From Artemia franciscana (lineage: Eukaryota > Arthropoda > Branchiopoda > Anostraca > Artemiidae): a stretch of DNA of 64,000 nt. A model generated the notes under the pieces. The model was given only the letters and a program-made list of their open reading frames with translations. It did not search any database and was not told where the DNA came from. Made by a program: the position numbers and the translations under genes. Location of the stretch: contig NC_088866.1 of the NCBI RefSeq assembly GCF_032884065.1, forward strand, positions 60,679,168 to 60,743,167, written 5' to 3'. Below, piece after piece: positions 47,601 to 60,394 of this stretch; positions within the stretch are counted from its first letter, which is position 1, and each line of letters opens with the position of its first letter.

Positions 47601-50600
47601 GTGTACCGAGCGGAAGTTGTTTAAGTGGCCATAAACTAAGATTCAGAACCAAGGCTTCTAAGCCTCTATAAAATCTATCTTACTTTCTGCACTGAATAAA
47701 TTGATAAGGTAAAATATGAAGGGAGGGAGAAAGGAAGCAAAAGAGTGGAAGATATTAGCACCACCTTTAGCTGATATGTAAACTCAAAAAGCCGATTTAT
47801 TTTCTTTCCCAACTCAGACCAACTTAAATTAAAAATAATTTTATTTTATTCCCGTGCACAATCCCTCCCCCACCCCCGCAAGACGTTAGTACTCGGAATC
47901 CTCCTACCAAGTTTGGATTCTATTCAACAACGGAATCGGGCTTTAAGTCCATTATATAGCAATGATGACCAGTGTCTACCGGGAAGCGAGGAAACAGATG
48001 ACGGCAACCTTCCATCCTCCCCCTTTCTTTTTATTGTATGTGCAATGGAAAAAAAATTATTATCCGGTTCAAACTACGCTATTCCAGATAATCTACTCTT
48101 ACTTCTCAAGAAGAAAAAAAGAATTTTGTTGTTGTGAAAGAAAGGGCAGTATTACCACTCAACAACCAAGCCCTAGGATTTTCATAACACAAATAGTTTC
48201 TATTGCAACTTGGGTTGCAATAGTCTCTTTCTTCTCGTAAGCCAGAATCTAAGATACAGCAAAAAGTAAAATAGAACATTACGTGTATTAATTCAGGTTC
48301 TTGAATCTCTAACCTTCGCAACCTCCTGAACGAATCTATTTCGAGTTCGCCAAACAATGTAATAGGTTCATTTCTGTCTCGCAGCCGTCGCATCACCTCT
48401 TTCCGAGGAAGCTCAGAAGCTTCAACGTCTTCCTCCTTAGCTGCACAAACTGAAACGAAATAGGCAAATGATTTTTCATATAGGCAGAATAAAGTAAGCA
48501 GCGTGGCCAAAATTTGAGGGGATTATAATTCCTCCAAAAGTTGCATTGTTGTGGCTTAATGTCTACATTAAGTAACAATTCTTAGCCCGTTATGTATTTC
48601 CTATGGGGGGAGGAAATCCTTGGGTCTATATGAAGACATGAAAGAGTCAGATAAGCTTAATAGAAAGCTCAATTAAAATAAATTAAAATAAAAGTAAATC
48701 AATAAAAAAGGGGAAAGGTTAAAGTAGCATATAATTTTTTAAATGAATGCTGTGCCGAAAACTTCTAGACAACGTTCGCAAAATCCAAAAATCAATATAG
48801 AGCTGGGGCTTTTTTATATTAAAAATGATAAACAGCATCAGAGCTGTATTCCTAGAAGTTAGATATGGAGCCACTTTTAATAAAATCTTTTGTTTTGGAC
48901 AAATTTCATCTTTCCCAAAATACACTACTTTTCAGTTTTACAATATTTTGATATTCCGTGAATAATTCGCTAAGCATCTTGAGTGATTTGACCTTTTTAG
49001 ATGCCAATCTCTCTGGCCGACTCTATTCTTGTATATCCTAACTATATTTCTCTTTAGCATTTATGTCTTTAATGCTAAGAAGCTAATTGCTTTTCAAGCA
49101 TTGAAGGATTCTCAAAATTACATTCCTGAACGTAATTTAAATTGTTTCCATTGTTATCGATCAAGGCTTGAACTTTTCTCTGTTTTTGGTGAAAAAATGC
49201 ATTATTTATTTAATGTGTGTTTAGATAATATTTTGACTCTTGAGCAACAATATATCACCGCAAAATGTTATGGCTTAAATATTACTCAGAGCAACGAAAC
49301 GACCTATTATAAAGAGGACAAGATACTAGTTAAAAAGCTTTTTAGGAAAAAATAAAAATTCAGAAAAGTCAACCTAGACAAACATATTTACTTTGGCCCT
49401 TGATAAGCCTGACGCATGTATTACAATGAATGCGTCCCATAGCCCAGAGATCTAGAGTGCTGTCCTAATTGACGTAACAAGGGTTATAACGGTATCACAA
49501 CTTAAGAGGTTGTATTAGGCAAATTATGTCTTAATTCATGTACAAATCGATCAGAACTGACAACGCCTTATTCTTCTTTTGAACCAATAGAAATTCTCCA
49601 CTTGTAACAGGGTGATCCTTCAATATTAAGGTGAATAAGAAAGACAGAACAATGCACTATTCAACCATTATTTACACTATTATCTTATTCAGGATTTTAC
49701 CCAAAAATGATGAATACCTATAACCATTATTGGCCAGAAAAGGCAAACCGTTACACCAATTGAAAAAAATCTTTCAAAATGATGAAAATAAATCCTATAG
49801 TCAACTCTCTTATTCAAGAAGTTTGGTAATAAGCAGCAGCAGTTTGATATAGAAAGTTTTCAGCATATTTTCAGAGGGACGTCTAATGATAAATACGAGG
49901 AACAATACAAATTTGAATTTACACTGTTTAATGTTTTTATGATGCTTAAAAGAAATAACTGAGTAACTATAGTAGATATCATCTTCACATTAAGCCTTGT
50001 TTTCAAACTGTTCTTCAATATAGAAAACAAAGGTTATCACAGCCTGTCTAACCTTTTCAGTTCTTACATTAATTACAGCTTTCTGTCATGGTAATTAAAA
50101 ATAAGTTTTATTGAAGAATCAGAATGAAAAAGATTTTATATAAACACTTATTATCATCATCACTTAGGAAAGAGATAGAGGAGTCTCAACCATTTTCAAC
50201 CACTAAAACCTCATCATTTCTTAAATAATTCAAGAATGATTATTATGAGTCAAAAGGGATAGAATAAGTCTATATGATTAGACTTGCAGAGGGGGATGTC
50301 AGACGGGCGCGGGATTATTGGTTGCACTTTCAGCTATCAACCCTGAACATGTTTATATGACTTGTTTCAAGAACGTCCAACAACAACAAAAATTTACCAG
50401 CCACTCAGCAGCATTAGACTTGTAATCAGTAATCTAAGAATACTCAATTGCCGGCTGTTGTGAAACCTAAACATTATAAGTGAAAAACGTCTTATTATGT
50501 TTTAGTTTTGGGTTTCTAGATAACAATTATAGCCTCAGATTTATATTTAACTAAAAACTTTTTACACGGACTGAAAATCGCCCTTGTTTTGACTTATTTA

Positions 50601-53600
50601 TAATTTTATTTTTTTTGTCAAACGCAAAAAAAACACATGCAACTACATACCATCTTTTTCGTTTCCAACGTCTTCTCCACGTTTAGTAGTCGAAAGACCA
50701 TGCCTTTTCAAGTAGTCTTCCTCTTGCTTAGCTACAAGGTCTGCCCTCCTAAAATATTTCTTATTTGGTGCCTACAAAACAAAAAGATTAAAAGAAAGAA
50801 AATAGGATACTAAACTGCATTAAATTAAGATACAGTAAAGATACAACTGTTTTGTATGAAGATGGCACAGCAGTGATAAGTACATATTGATAATTAGCAT
50901 TAATTTGCTGTAAATCAGGTAGAAGTTACTAATGTTAAAGGAGACTACTTCTTGTGAGATACATATCTATATGGTTCCTACTAAAATTAGATGAAGTTAA
51001 ATGAAATGGTAATTAATTTAATGTTCTTTTGGATAAATGTACCTTCCTATTTTTTTTTTTTTTTTTTTGCTCTTACACTTTGCTTGCTGTTTTTTCCTAT
51101 TTATTTTTGTTAAGACACCAAGTTTTTCCCTGAAAACTAAAGAGCAAGAGCAAACGATTTCCTTAGTTTATTTTATTATATATGCCTTTCTTTTAAGGAT
51201 GGGTGAGTAAGTTATTGTTCTAGATATAATACCTATATTTACATTTTCTTTGTTACTTAGATGACTAGATTCGATGGTGAACACAATGGACCTTATTTGA
51301 TGTTCTTTGACAAAAGAAGGAGGAGGAGGTAAGATAGAATATTGGACAAAGTCATTCACAACACAAAAATAACTGTCTTTCAGAGTGAATCAGCGTTAAC
51401 TTTAAGCTATGCTAAATGAACAAAGGGCTACATACTTTGTTTTTTAAGCACACATTTCTGATTTTAGAATTAAAATTGCTCAATCTTATTACTATTGAAT
51501 AGTTTAGTAATTGCTGAAATGAAGATTAAAAATCTACGGTAGTGTTTTAAAAAGAGAAAGGGATTTAGAAAGAAGTAGGGATCAATGCAGACTGAGTGGC
51601 AGAGCGTCCAAATACAAATAGAGATGAACCTTCCCATGTCGCCACCACCTATATTCCATAACAAAGCTTTTAAAGTCTCAGACGACAAAATTATGCGATT
51701 TTTCGTTAAACAGACATAAATCAACGATACCTGAACTGATTTATATTTGTGAATTTTTGCATTAGTGAAATCAAAATAATTAAATTGTAATTCTATCTAA
51801 TGACTGGACAAAACCAAAGACTGTTATTCTGTTCTATTTACACGATTTTCTCATACATTTTTCACTGAGTAAGGAAATTATCAATGTTTGTTTAAAGTTT
51901 CAATGTTGCTCTTTACTTATGTTAGAATTTTGTTTTAATTGATTACTGTTTTAAAAAATTTATTCAAAAATAAATTTCTCATACCATGTTTACACTAAGG
52001 ATAGACAACACCCATTATTAAATTGGGTTTGTGTATGCCAGCAATTTAACTAACAGCTAAAATATTGCAACTTGTAACATTTTCATTGATCTACTAACAG
52101 AGATCATAATTACGATTTGGCAAGAAATTATAAATGTTTGTTTAAAGTTTCAATTTAACTCTACTTCTTCAAGAATTGTTTTTATTTATTAACTGTTAAA
52201 AATAGTTTGTTAAGCTGTATTAAGGGGGGGATCACGTTTGAGAAGAAATACACTAGCTTTCGGGTTTAATACAATTGTAGAATTACAATTTAAATGTTGT
52301 AAATGCTAAAAGTGACGAAAATTAATATTCAAATTATATTTTGAGGTGTCTCAAACCCCTAAAACAAATCGGAACCAACATGAAGAAGTCAGCAGCGCAA
52401 GACTGATTAAAAAAAAAAAAACAGATCCATCCTAGAAGTGTTGACAGAAGAGCTTAGGAACACATTTGAATGTAATGAATTTGGCAAGATAAATATAAAG
52501 AGAAAAGTTTGTGCCCCTTAGATCAGAAATAATTTTAAAAAAGAGTGTCAAATATTCGTTTAAAATAGTCATGGCCTACTAAGAATAAGATAAGGACTAG
52601 CACAAAATGCAAACTTTAAGGATGCAACGCAAAATATAGGTTTACTTCTAGTTGCACTATTGACAAGATTATGACTACCTCAGACCTGACAATCACTTCT
52701 GTTGTAGAGCAAGAGGGGATAGCATGTCATGATAATTCCACAAGGGTCAAAACGGAACTCTTGGGTGTTGTGAGGAAGAAAAAACAAGAGGAAGTACAAA
52801 ACAAAGGGTGTGATTATGGTCAATTCCAACAAAAACAGCACAGGTTTTTAGAATCCAATGAAGAAAACAAAAGGTTCATGCTGCCCTTTAGCTTTTTTTA
52901 GCGTCTCCATTTTTCATGGTAGACTTTTTTCTGGAAAGTATATGAAATTGGCTGTACAGGAATTAAGAATTAACCAAGACTTTGTGCTTTACGTGGATGC
53001 AACAGGAGGGGTACGTAAAAAAGGTCCAGGAATAAAAAAAATTCTTGTATTCATTAATATCAGGAGGTGGAGGACCGGGCCTTCCTCAGGTTTCCTACTT
53101 TGATGCAGCAAGTGATACACAGGATACGCAAGCCATTATGGTAATTTTTGAAGATTTTATGTATCAACTATACTGTAGAACCAAAAAGACTGTTCCTTTT
53201 ATAGTAACAGATTTTTCTTGGTCCATGATGTATGCTGTTCTTCAGGCACTAAATAAAGATATGTTAATAGAGTATTTGAACTGGTGTTATGATGTTATAA
53301 AAAAAAAGGTGTCAACACAAATAAAAAAAATAAAGTAACCATATGTGCAGCACATATGATCAAATTTATCCATAAATTCTGTGCTCTTGGGTACAAAGAT
53401 TCTAAGACAACTGACTTTATAGTTTGATCAGTAGCTATGATAATGCAACAAGAATCATTAGACTCAATAAAAGAAACTGGGCCTGCTTAAGAGCACTTTT
53501 AGCTCAAAAATATATTACATATAAGGTAAAATCAAGAGCACTAAATATATTAAAATCTGTAAGTGAACGTTTTAGCTTGAGGTTCCAACCAGATGCTGTC

Positions 53601-56600
53601 TCTGAAGACACCACTATAGACAATTGTGAGTTTACTGGTAATTGTGACGTTGACGATGAGAATCTTTTTGTACCTTTTTTTGCTTTTCCTGATGATTGCT
53701 CAGAGGATAACAGTAGGGATAGGGAATTAAGCCGTTATTATAGTTTGAAAGTCTGTCATGGGCTAGAAAAATAATTATCAAACTATTTCCTTTAACAACT
53801 GTAGATTTATTAGGCATACAAATGCATAAGTAGAAAATTATTTCAAAATAATGAAAAGACAGGTTTACAAAGTTAGGCTAAGTCCCATGGACCCCAGTGA
53901 ATGTGTGGATACGAGCTATATACATGCTATACCCATGGTTTCAAATGGGATTGCTTTCCTAAACAACTATCCCCCAAGCTCTAAAATTACTAGCTCAAGA
54001 AAATACATGCATATTGATATGGACCAACAAAAAGAAGAGGAAAAAGAAAAGCAATTCCCAAAAATAGATACTGTAAAAGAGGTCTGGAAGAAAAAAAACG
54101 ATAAAAAAATAACTGGCTCAAAATATTATCAACTGTCCCCTAATCTGTATCTTCCACCAGAATACATCATACCTGCTGAAAAACTGAATAGAAGAAACAT
54201 AAAATCAGCTAAGAAAAAAAGGAACAGTTGGAAAAATGAAAAAACTTTGAAAAAAGGAACAGTTGGACAAATTCCAAGACCTTAGCTACGCGTATTCAAA
54301 GTATTTTTCAGGTTGCAGCGATTCAATTGCTATAAGTAAGAAAAGTATCATTGGGGGGCAAGAAAAACAATTTGACAAACATTTCAATAAACTGGCATCA
54401 ATAATAGGAAAGATTTGGCTAAGCAACCAAATTATGGAGGTCTATATAATGAGTAGAATAAAGAAAAGAAATTTAGGCCATGGTGTCGTTCTTCAAGGAG
54501 CACCACTTATAAACAAAATCTTGGTGCAAGTCAAGGATTGAGGTTATTAGATTCCAGTCAAAATTTTGATTTTTTTGGTTGATGAATTTGGTTTTCACTG
54601 GACACTTAATTTCATTGATAGTCAGAGCAGGAGTTACATTTTATTTTATTTTTTACTCTTTATAGGGTGAAGACAAATATTTGGACAAATTTTCAAACGT
54701 TTTGCTTGACTTATGCTCTGATTTCAAAAATGTTCCCTTTAAATTAAAAAAACAGGAAGATGGTTTCAATTGTGGGTCAATGTAAGAGGGTTTTTACGCA
54801 TTTTACGAGCTCTGATAATTAGTGATGTTTGTTTTTTTTGGCAACTGTTGTAAATTATTCTTGATAAATTGGAGCTACAGATAATGGCTAAATTCATTAT
54901 TCATGATCTGGCCCTATCAAAGTTTCGAGGATTTCCCTATTGGCCAGTTTGTATTATTGAGGTTTTGGATCCAAAGACAGCGAGCTCAAAGTCAAGAGCA
55001 CTAGTATCTGGTATTCTGCTATGGGTCCCATGACACGCAATTTGTTCGCGATTCACAGCTTATGTAGTTTGAGGCAAATAAGGCTGAAGCTATGAAATCT
55101 TGTAGCAAGGGTGTAAAAGGAGTATTTGAGGAGTTCATCCATCAACCAAACATTTGTATTGAGCTTTGAAAAGATAAACTAAAAACTCAAATTCCAATTC
55201 ATGGGGAACAAACTATAGCAGGATCGTCGGCTATAATTACTCGCATTTCCACAACAGAATAGGAAACCCAAAGTGTGATGAAAAATCTTGCCAAAAAAAA
55301 TAGACAAGAAGCTGGATGAAAAACTAGCAGCTGGTGCTAATGGTAGGCAGTCTATCAAGCGATACCTTGAACGCCATAAAAGCTCAAGGTTCAACTATTG
55401 TCATAGAGGTTTACTCAGATTGATCGTTGAGTTTGAACCGAAATTCCTATCCCTAAGAAACGAACTAAAATTTCTAAGAAGTCAGAAAACATTTTTTGAG
55501 GAGAAAACTAAGACTGCAAAGAAAAAAATATATATGTACAATCAGGACTTAAGGCTATACAGTCTTCTTTTCAACAGCATCAAAAAGCGTCCAAGTAATG
55601 ACCTAAGGTCAGTAATCAGGGTGTGATACACAACAAAATGGAAATCTCTAGAGCATCTGATATTGTGGAAGTACGAAGATTTAAACTGAACAGTTCTACA
55701 ACTGGTCAAGATGCCATAGCCCCACTCCTAGTCAAATTCAGGTCAAAAGTAATTGCCCAGAAAGTTTTCAAGTTGAAGTCGAAGTTGGCACACACTGGTA
55801 TATTTGTGCCAGAAAACTTAACAAAGCAGAGCTGGGACATTTTGAACCTAGCACGTGAGAAGCAGGGAAATAAACAAGTGTGGTCTTATCAAGTCTACAT
55901 TTATATACGCCTTGCAAGTGATGCCCTGTCGCCTATGGTTGTTGCAAGATTTTGCTTAGATTTTTTTTTTTCAAAAGGAATCAGTACAGTTTATATTGTT
56001 TTTGTTTCTTAGTGATTAGTATTGCCATTGCCATTATACTAGAAAGATTGGTTGGATGAGTTAGAAAATAAAGCTTTAGATGTTACTGAAATTTTAGATT
56101 GTAAAATTTCTCAAGATAGTGTTGAAAAATGCCCTCAGCCAGTAAGAAAAAGTCACTATGTCACATTAGATTTTCTGATACGGAAAGAAATTAAAAGTTT
56201 TCGTGGGTCTGAATGGAATGGCCACATTACATCGTCATCTGAGTATATTGGAAATTTTTTGTCTGCTATGAATAGTAGTGTTGATGTATTAGGTATTTGC
56301 AAAATGTTTTTGTCCATGGACAGCTGTATCTCCTCTTACATTTTTTCCAGGATACAAAATGATTTTGAAGGTGAGAAATTGGATGAGACAAGGAGGTTTG
56401 TCTTTCTTGCTAAAAAATGGAATAAAATTTGAAGAGAGGGATGCTTTATGCCTTTAAACTGAAGGTAATGCTGGAAATTTTTTCAGTGGAAATTGTAATT
56501 CATGAGGATAAAAAGATAGTAATTTGTTTGGTTTATAAGCCAACTAGTACTCCCTTGGTTGAGTTCCTTGATTTATTTGATGATTATTTATGTAAGCTTC

Positions 56601-59600
56601 AGTCTGAGAAAAATGAATGTACAATTATGGGTGATTTTAATTTTGATTTGTTATGTTTGAATAGTTATAATTTATATTTTTTAAACTGGATGTTATTGCA
56701 TCCCATGAACCGCCTTCCATCTATAATAACTGAACATTCTGCAACTCTTATTGATAATGAGTTTCTTCCTTCAAATTTAGTACCTGATTCTTATTGTGAT
56801 ATCATGATCCATCCAGGATCTGATTGTCTTCCTGTTACATGTATGATAAAGCAATGAAGCCTAAATTATGAAAAGACAAGGCATAAACTTATAAGAGATC
56901 TTTGGCCTGCAAATTTACTTAACTTCCACAAACAAATGAGCGCATTGTTGTGGAAGAAAGTGTATGAAGAATTGGATCCCTAATGTGCCCTCAACAATTT
57001 TCTTGGAATAGTTACTCTGATATTTGAGTCTGCTTGCCCATTGAAGCCTACTAGGAAAAAAGAACAAGATATCCTCTGAACCCTTGATTGATGATAAAGT
57101 TGTTGAAGCTATAAATACTCAGAAAGCTTGCTTCTTCAAAAGGTTAAATGACTCATCTGAAGAAAGTAAAAATGATTACATTTGTAAACGAAATTTAGTG
57201 AATATGATAAGACATTCTAAAAAAAGAAATATTACATTGAAAAATTTAATGAACAAAAAGGATATATGCGGGGCACTTGGCAGACCAATAATGGCATGAT
57301 TAAAGGCAAAAGTAAACATGATGGCCTCATAAATGGTATCACTATCAAGGGTGTTACAGTAACTGCTAAGCAGCAGATTGCTGACGAATTTAGTAAATTT
57401 CGCCCTGTTTTTTTTCAATCAATCAATATTTATTAATTCAAATTAATTCTCTGGTATAGAAAGTAGAATCAAGGAAGACACTTCCCATGGTGAACTAGCA
57501 GAAAGTGACATGCTCTTCAAAGACAATTGAGTAGAACATCATAACTTTCAATTTAAAAAAACGTCAATTGAAGAGTTAGCACAAATTGTGAAGAATTTGA
57601 AGTCAAATGCTGCTAGTATTGACGGTTTGAATCTGAAGGCGTTCAAAGTAGTTTCAGTATATCTACTACCATGTCTTCTTTACCTTGTTAACCTGTCACT
57701 TGAAGTTGGCCAATTCCCTGACACACTTAAACAAGCAAAGGTCCTACCATTCAAATCAGGCAATAAGCAAGATATGACGAAATGGCTACATATAAGTTTG
57801 TTATCATTACTCTTGGAGATATACAAGAAAATAGTACATCAATGTATGGATATTTAGATAAGCTTGGAATATTAAGTGAGTCATAGTTTTGTTTCAGAAC
57901 TAGACATTCAACTCTTCATGCAGCATACCATCTAATGAAATACATTGATAGTACCATACAAAGGAATCTTATTCCTCTTACTGTGTTATTCCTCATAAAT
58001 TTTAGAAAAGCATTTGATACTGTTGATTTTAACCTTCTATTAAGTAGGTTAACTTGTTTAGCAGTCCATGAAAAGAATATGAAATTGTTTAGGTCTCACC
58101 TGCATGGTAGGCCCATCAAAGTTACAATAGATGATGTGGTAGGGAAATCTTTCAATGTGAATTTTGGAGTGCCCTGAGGTTCTGTATTAGGATCTTTACT
58201 GTTTTTGATATACATGGATACAATGTGTTTTTAAATTCTTGATGCCATAGTTACATCGTTTGCAGATGACACAGTGCTTATGGTGATTGCAAAATCTATT
58301 GAGGATTTTATAGTTAAAACTAATATAACTCTGGAGAATTTATCTCAGTTCACAAACCATAGTTTTCTTGCAGTGAAGATTGAGAAGACTAATTATATGA
58401 TTTTTAGTTGCATTGGTGAAGTTATAAATAATTGTCACAGTATTCTTTTTACAAGGTCTTTCCATTAGTCAGGTTTATCTAGGATTTTATTTTGATGTAA
58501 ATTTTAGTTGGATTCATCATTACAAAGTTATGTCTTCAGAGTTGACTCACTGAGTTGGTATTTTAAGAAGATTTAACAATTTTTTTTTCCTCTGCATGTT
58601 CTGGAAGCAATTTATTGTTCAATTATTCATCCTTATTTAGTGTATGGTTGATCATTATATGCAAGCAATTTTTCTAGTCATGTAAAAAGGGTGCAGTTTA
58701 TGCAGAATAAGGCAATAAGAAGTTTGGGTGAGAATCTTGCATGTAGTAGTACTAAATACTGTTTTAGAGATTAAAAAATATTTTGAATATTGATTGTATG
58801 AACTCTCAGCAAATTTTAGTTTTTGTATACCAGGTTTTAAATGGATTGCCTCCTCAGTATTTTAGAAGTTTTTATTGATGTAACTCAAATTATCACAATT
58901 AATTTACTAGGAATCCTGAACAGTTTACCAGTGAAATCAGGCATACAATGCAATCTGGATTTGTCAAATATGTAGGCGTTAATATTTAGCACTCAATCCC
59001 AGAGAGTGTTAGGTGGTCTGAAAACCTTATGTTATTTAAAGGGAGGACAAAAAAGTATTTTTTGAAAAATTTGTAAATTATGGTGGTTAAAATTTATCCC
59101 TCTGTTTTTCTCTTTTGCTGTTGCTTTTTTAGAAGATGAGAGATGGTTGTTTAAAGACTGCATAGTTGTTTGTCTGTTTTTTCTTTCTTGCATATTTTTA
59201 TCTTGAATAAGTTGCATATTTTGTTGATTGCCTAGAAGTTAATGGAAGGAAAGTAACTGACCAAAAAGAAACCCTGAATATTTTGGGAGATTATTTTAGT
59301 CCTGTAGGAAAAAAGCTTACATTGGATTTTTTTTTCCATTGTTAAAAGACCCTACCATTTCTTTTAATAGTGATCATCAAACTGAAAACCCTTTTGATTT
59401 TTCTAAAACAACACCCCAACATGCAAAACAAATTATCATGAAGCTTAAAAAAGTTCTTCATCTGATGAATTTGGTCTTCCTACTTGAACAGTAAAGCAGG
59501 TAGCAACTGATGTTGCCCCATTACTTGCACACATATATAATTTGTCATTAGTACATGGAGTTTTCCCTGATTTTGTTGAAGAAAGCTAATGCTATTGCAC

Positions 59601-60310
59601 TACATAGAGGCAGAATTGCTAGTGATCCTTCAAATCATAGAGGTATATCAGTTTTATCAGTGTTTAGTAAACTTTTGGAAAAGATAGCTAACAATCAGCT
59701 CCATAATTATTTAATTGGTAAAAATCTTTACCAATAAAAAGGAAAATGTTGCCAAGGCCTTTGACATGGTTGACTATCGACTGTTGTTAATGAAACTTCA
59801 AAAATATAGTTTTGCTATATTTTTATCTAGCATATAGCATAGTTTCTCTTTTAAAACATTTTTATATATAAATTATATTTTTGCTAGTAGGAAGTCAGAC
59901 AACAGTTTAAGCATGTCCTAAATTGGAACAAACCATTTAATCACCAAGTTCTGAAAGATTACCCTCCCTGATAGCAGAAGCTATGGGAAGATCAGTTGTA
60001 TTATGGATATCTTCAGCAATGTTGACTGTCTAACTTCTAAAAATCAAGAAATTAAGTGTGTTATTACATCACTTTAGACATTTAGTATTCAATGAAGTGA
60101 AACCCAAAAGGACTACTATTCCTCAGAAAGAACAACAGATACAGATACCAGGATACAAAATAGTCAGCAACCTATCAAAGCAAAAACGAAGGGGGATTGT
60201 CATAGGCTATATATCCCAGAAGCTTTCCAGGTAGAAAAGATTAATAGTGACCCTGATTAAGAGCCATACACATTGGGGGGGGATATAGTCTGTAAATATA
60301 TATATATATA

Positions 60311-60394
<84 letters not shown>

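Noticed and set aside
49029..49355. 108-codon open frame in PRPF18 intron 2 (plus strand)
   Set aside because: No recognised motif and no splice context. A frame this long is expected by chance once or twice among six frames of 64 kb of A+T-rich DNA by rough estimate.
54884..55168. PWWP segment as a separate host gene exon
   Set aside because: It carries frameshifts and a stop, and lies directly between transposon sequences in the same orientation as the LINE. A mobile-element origin is more likely.
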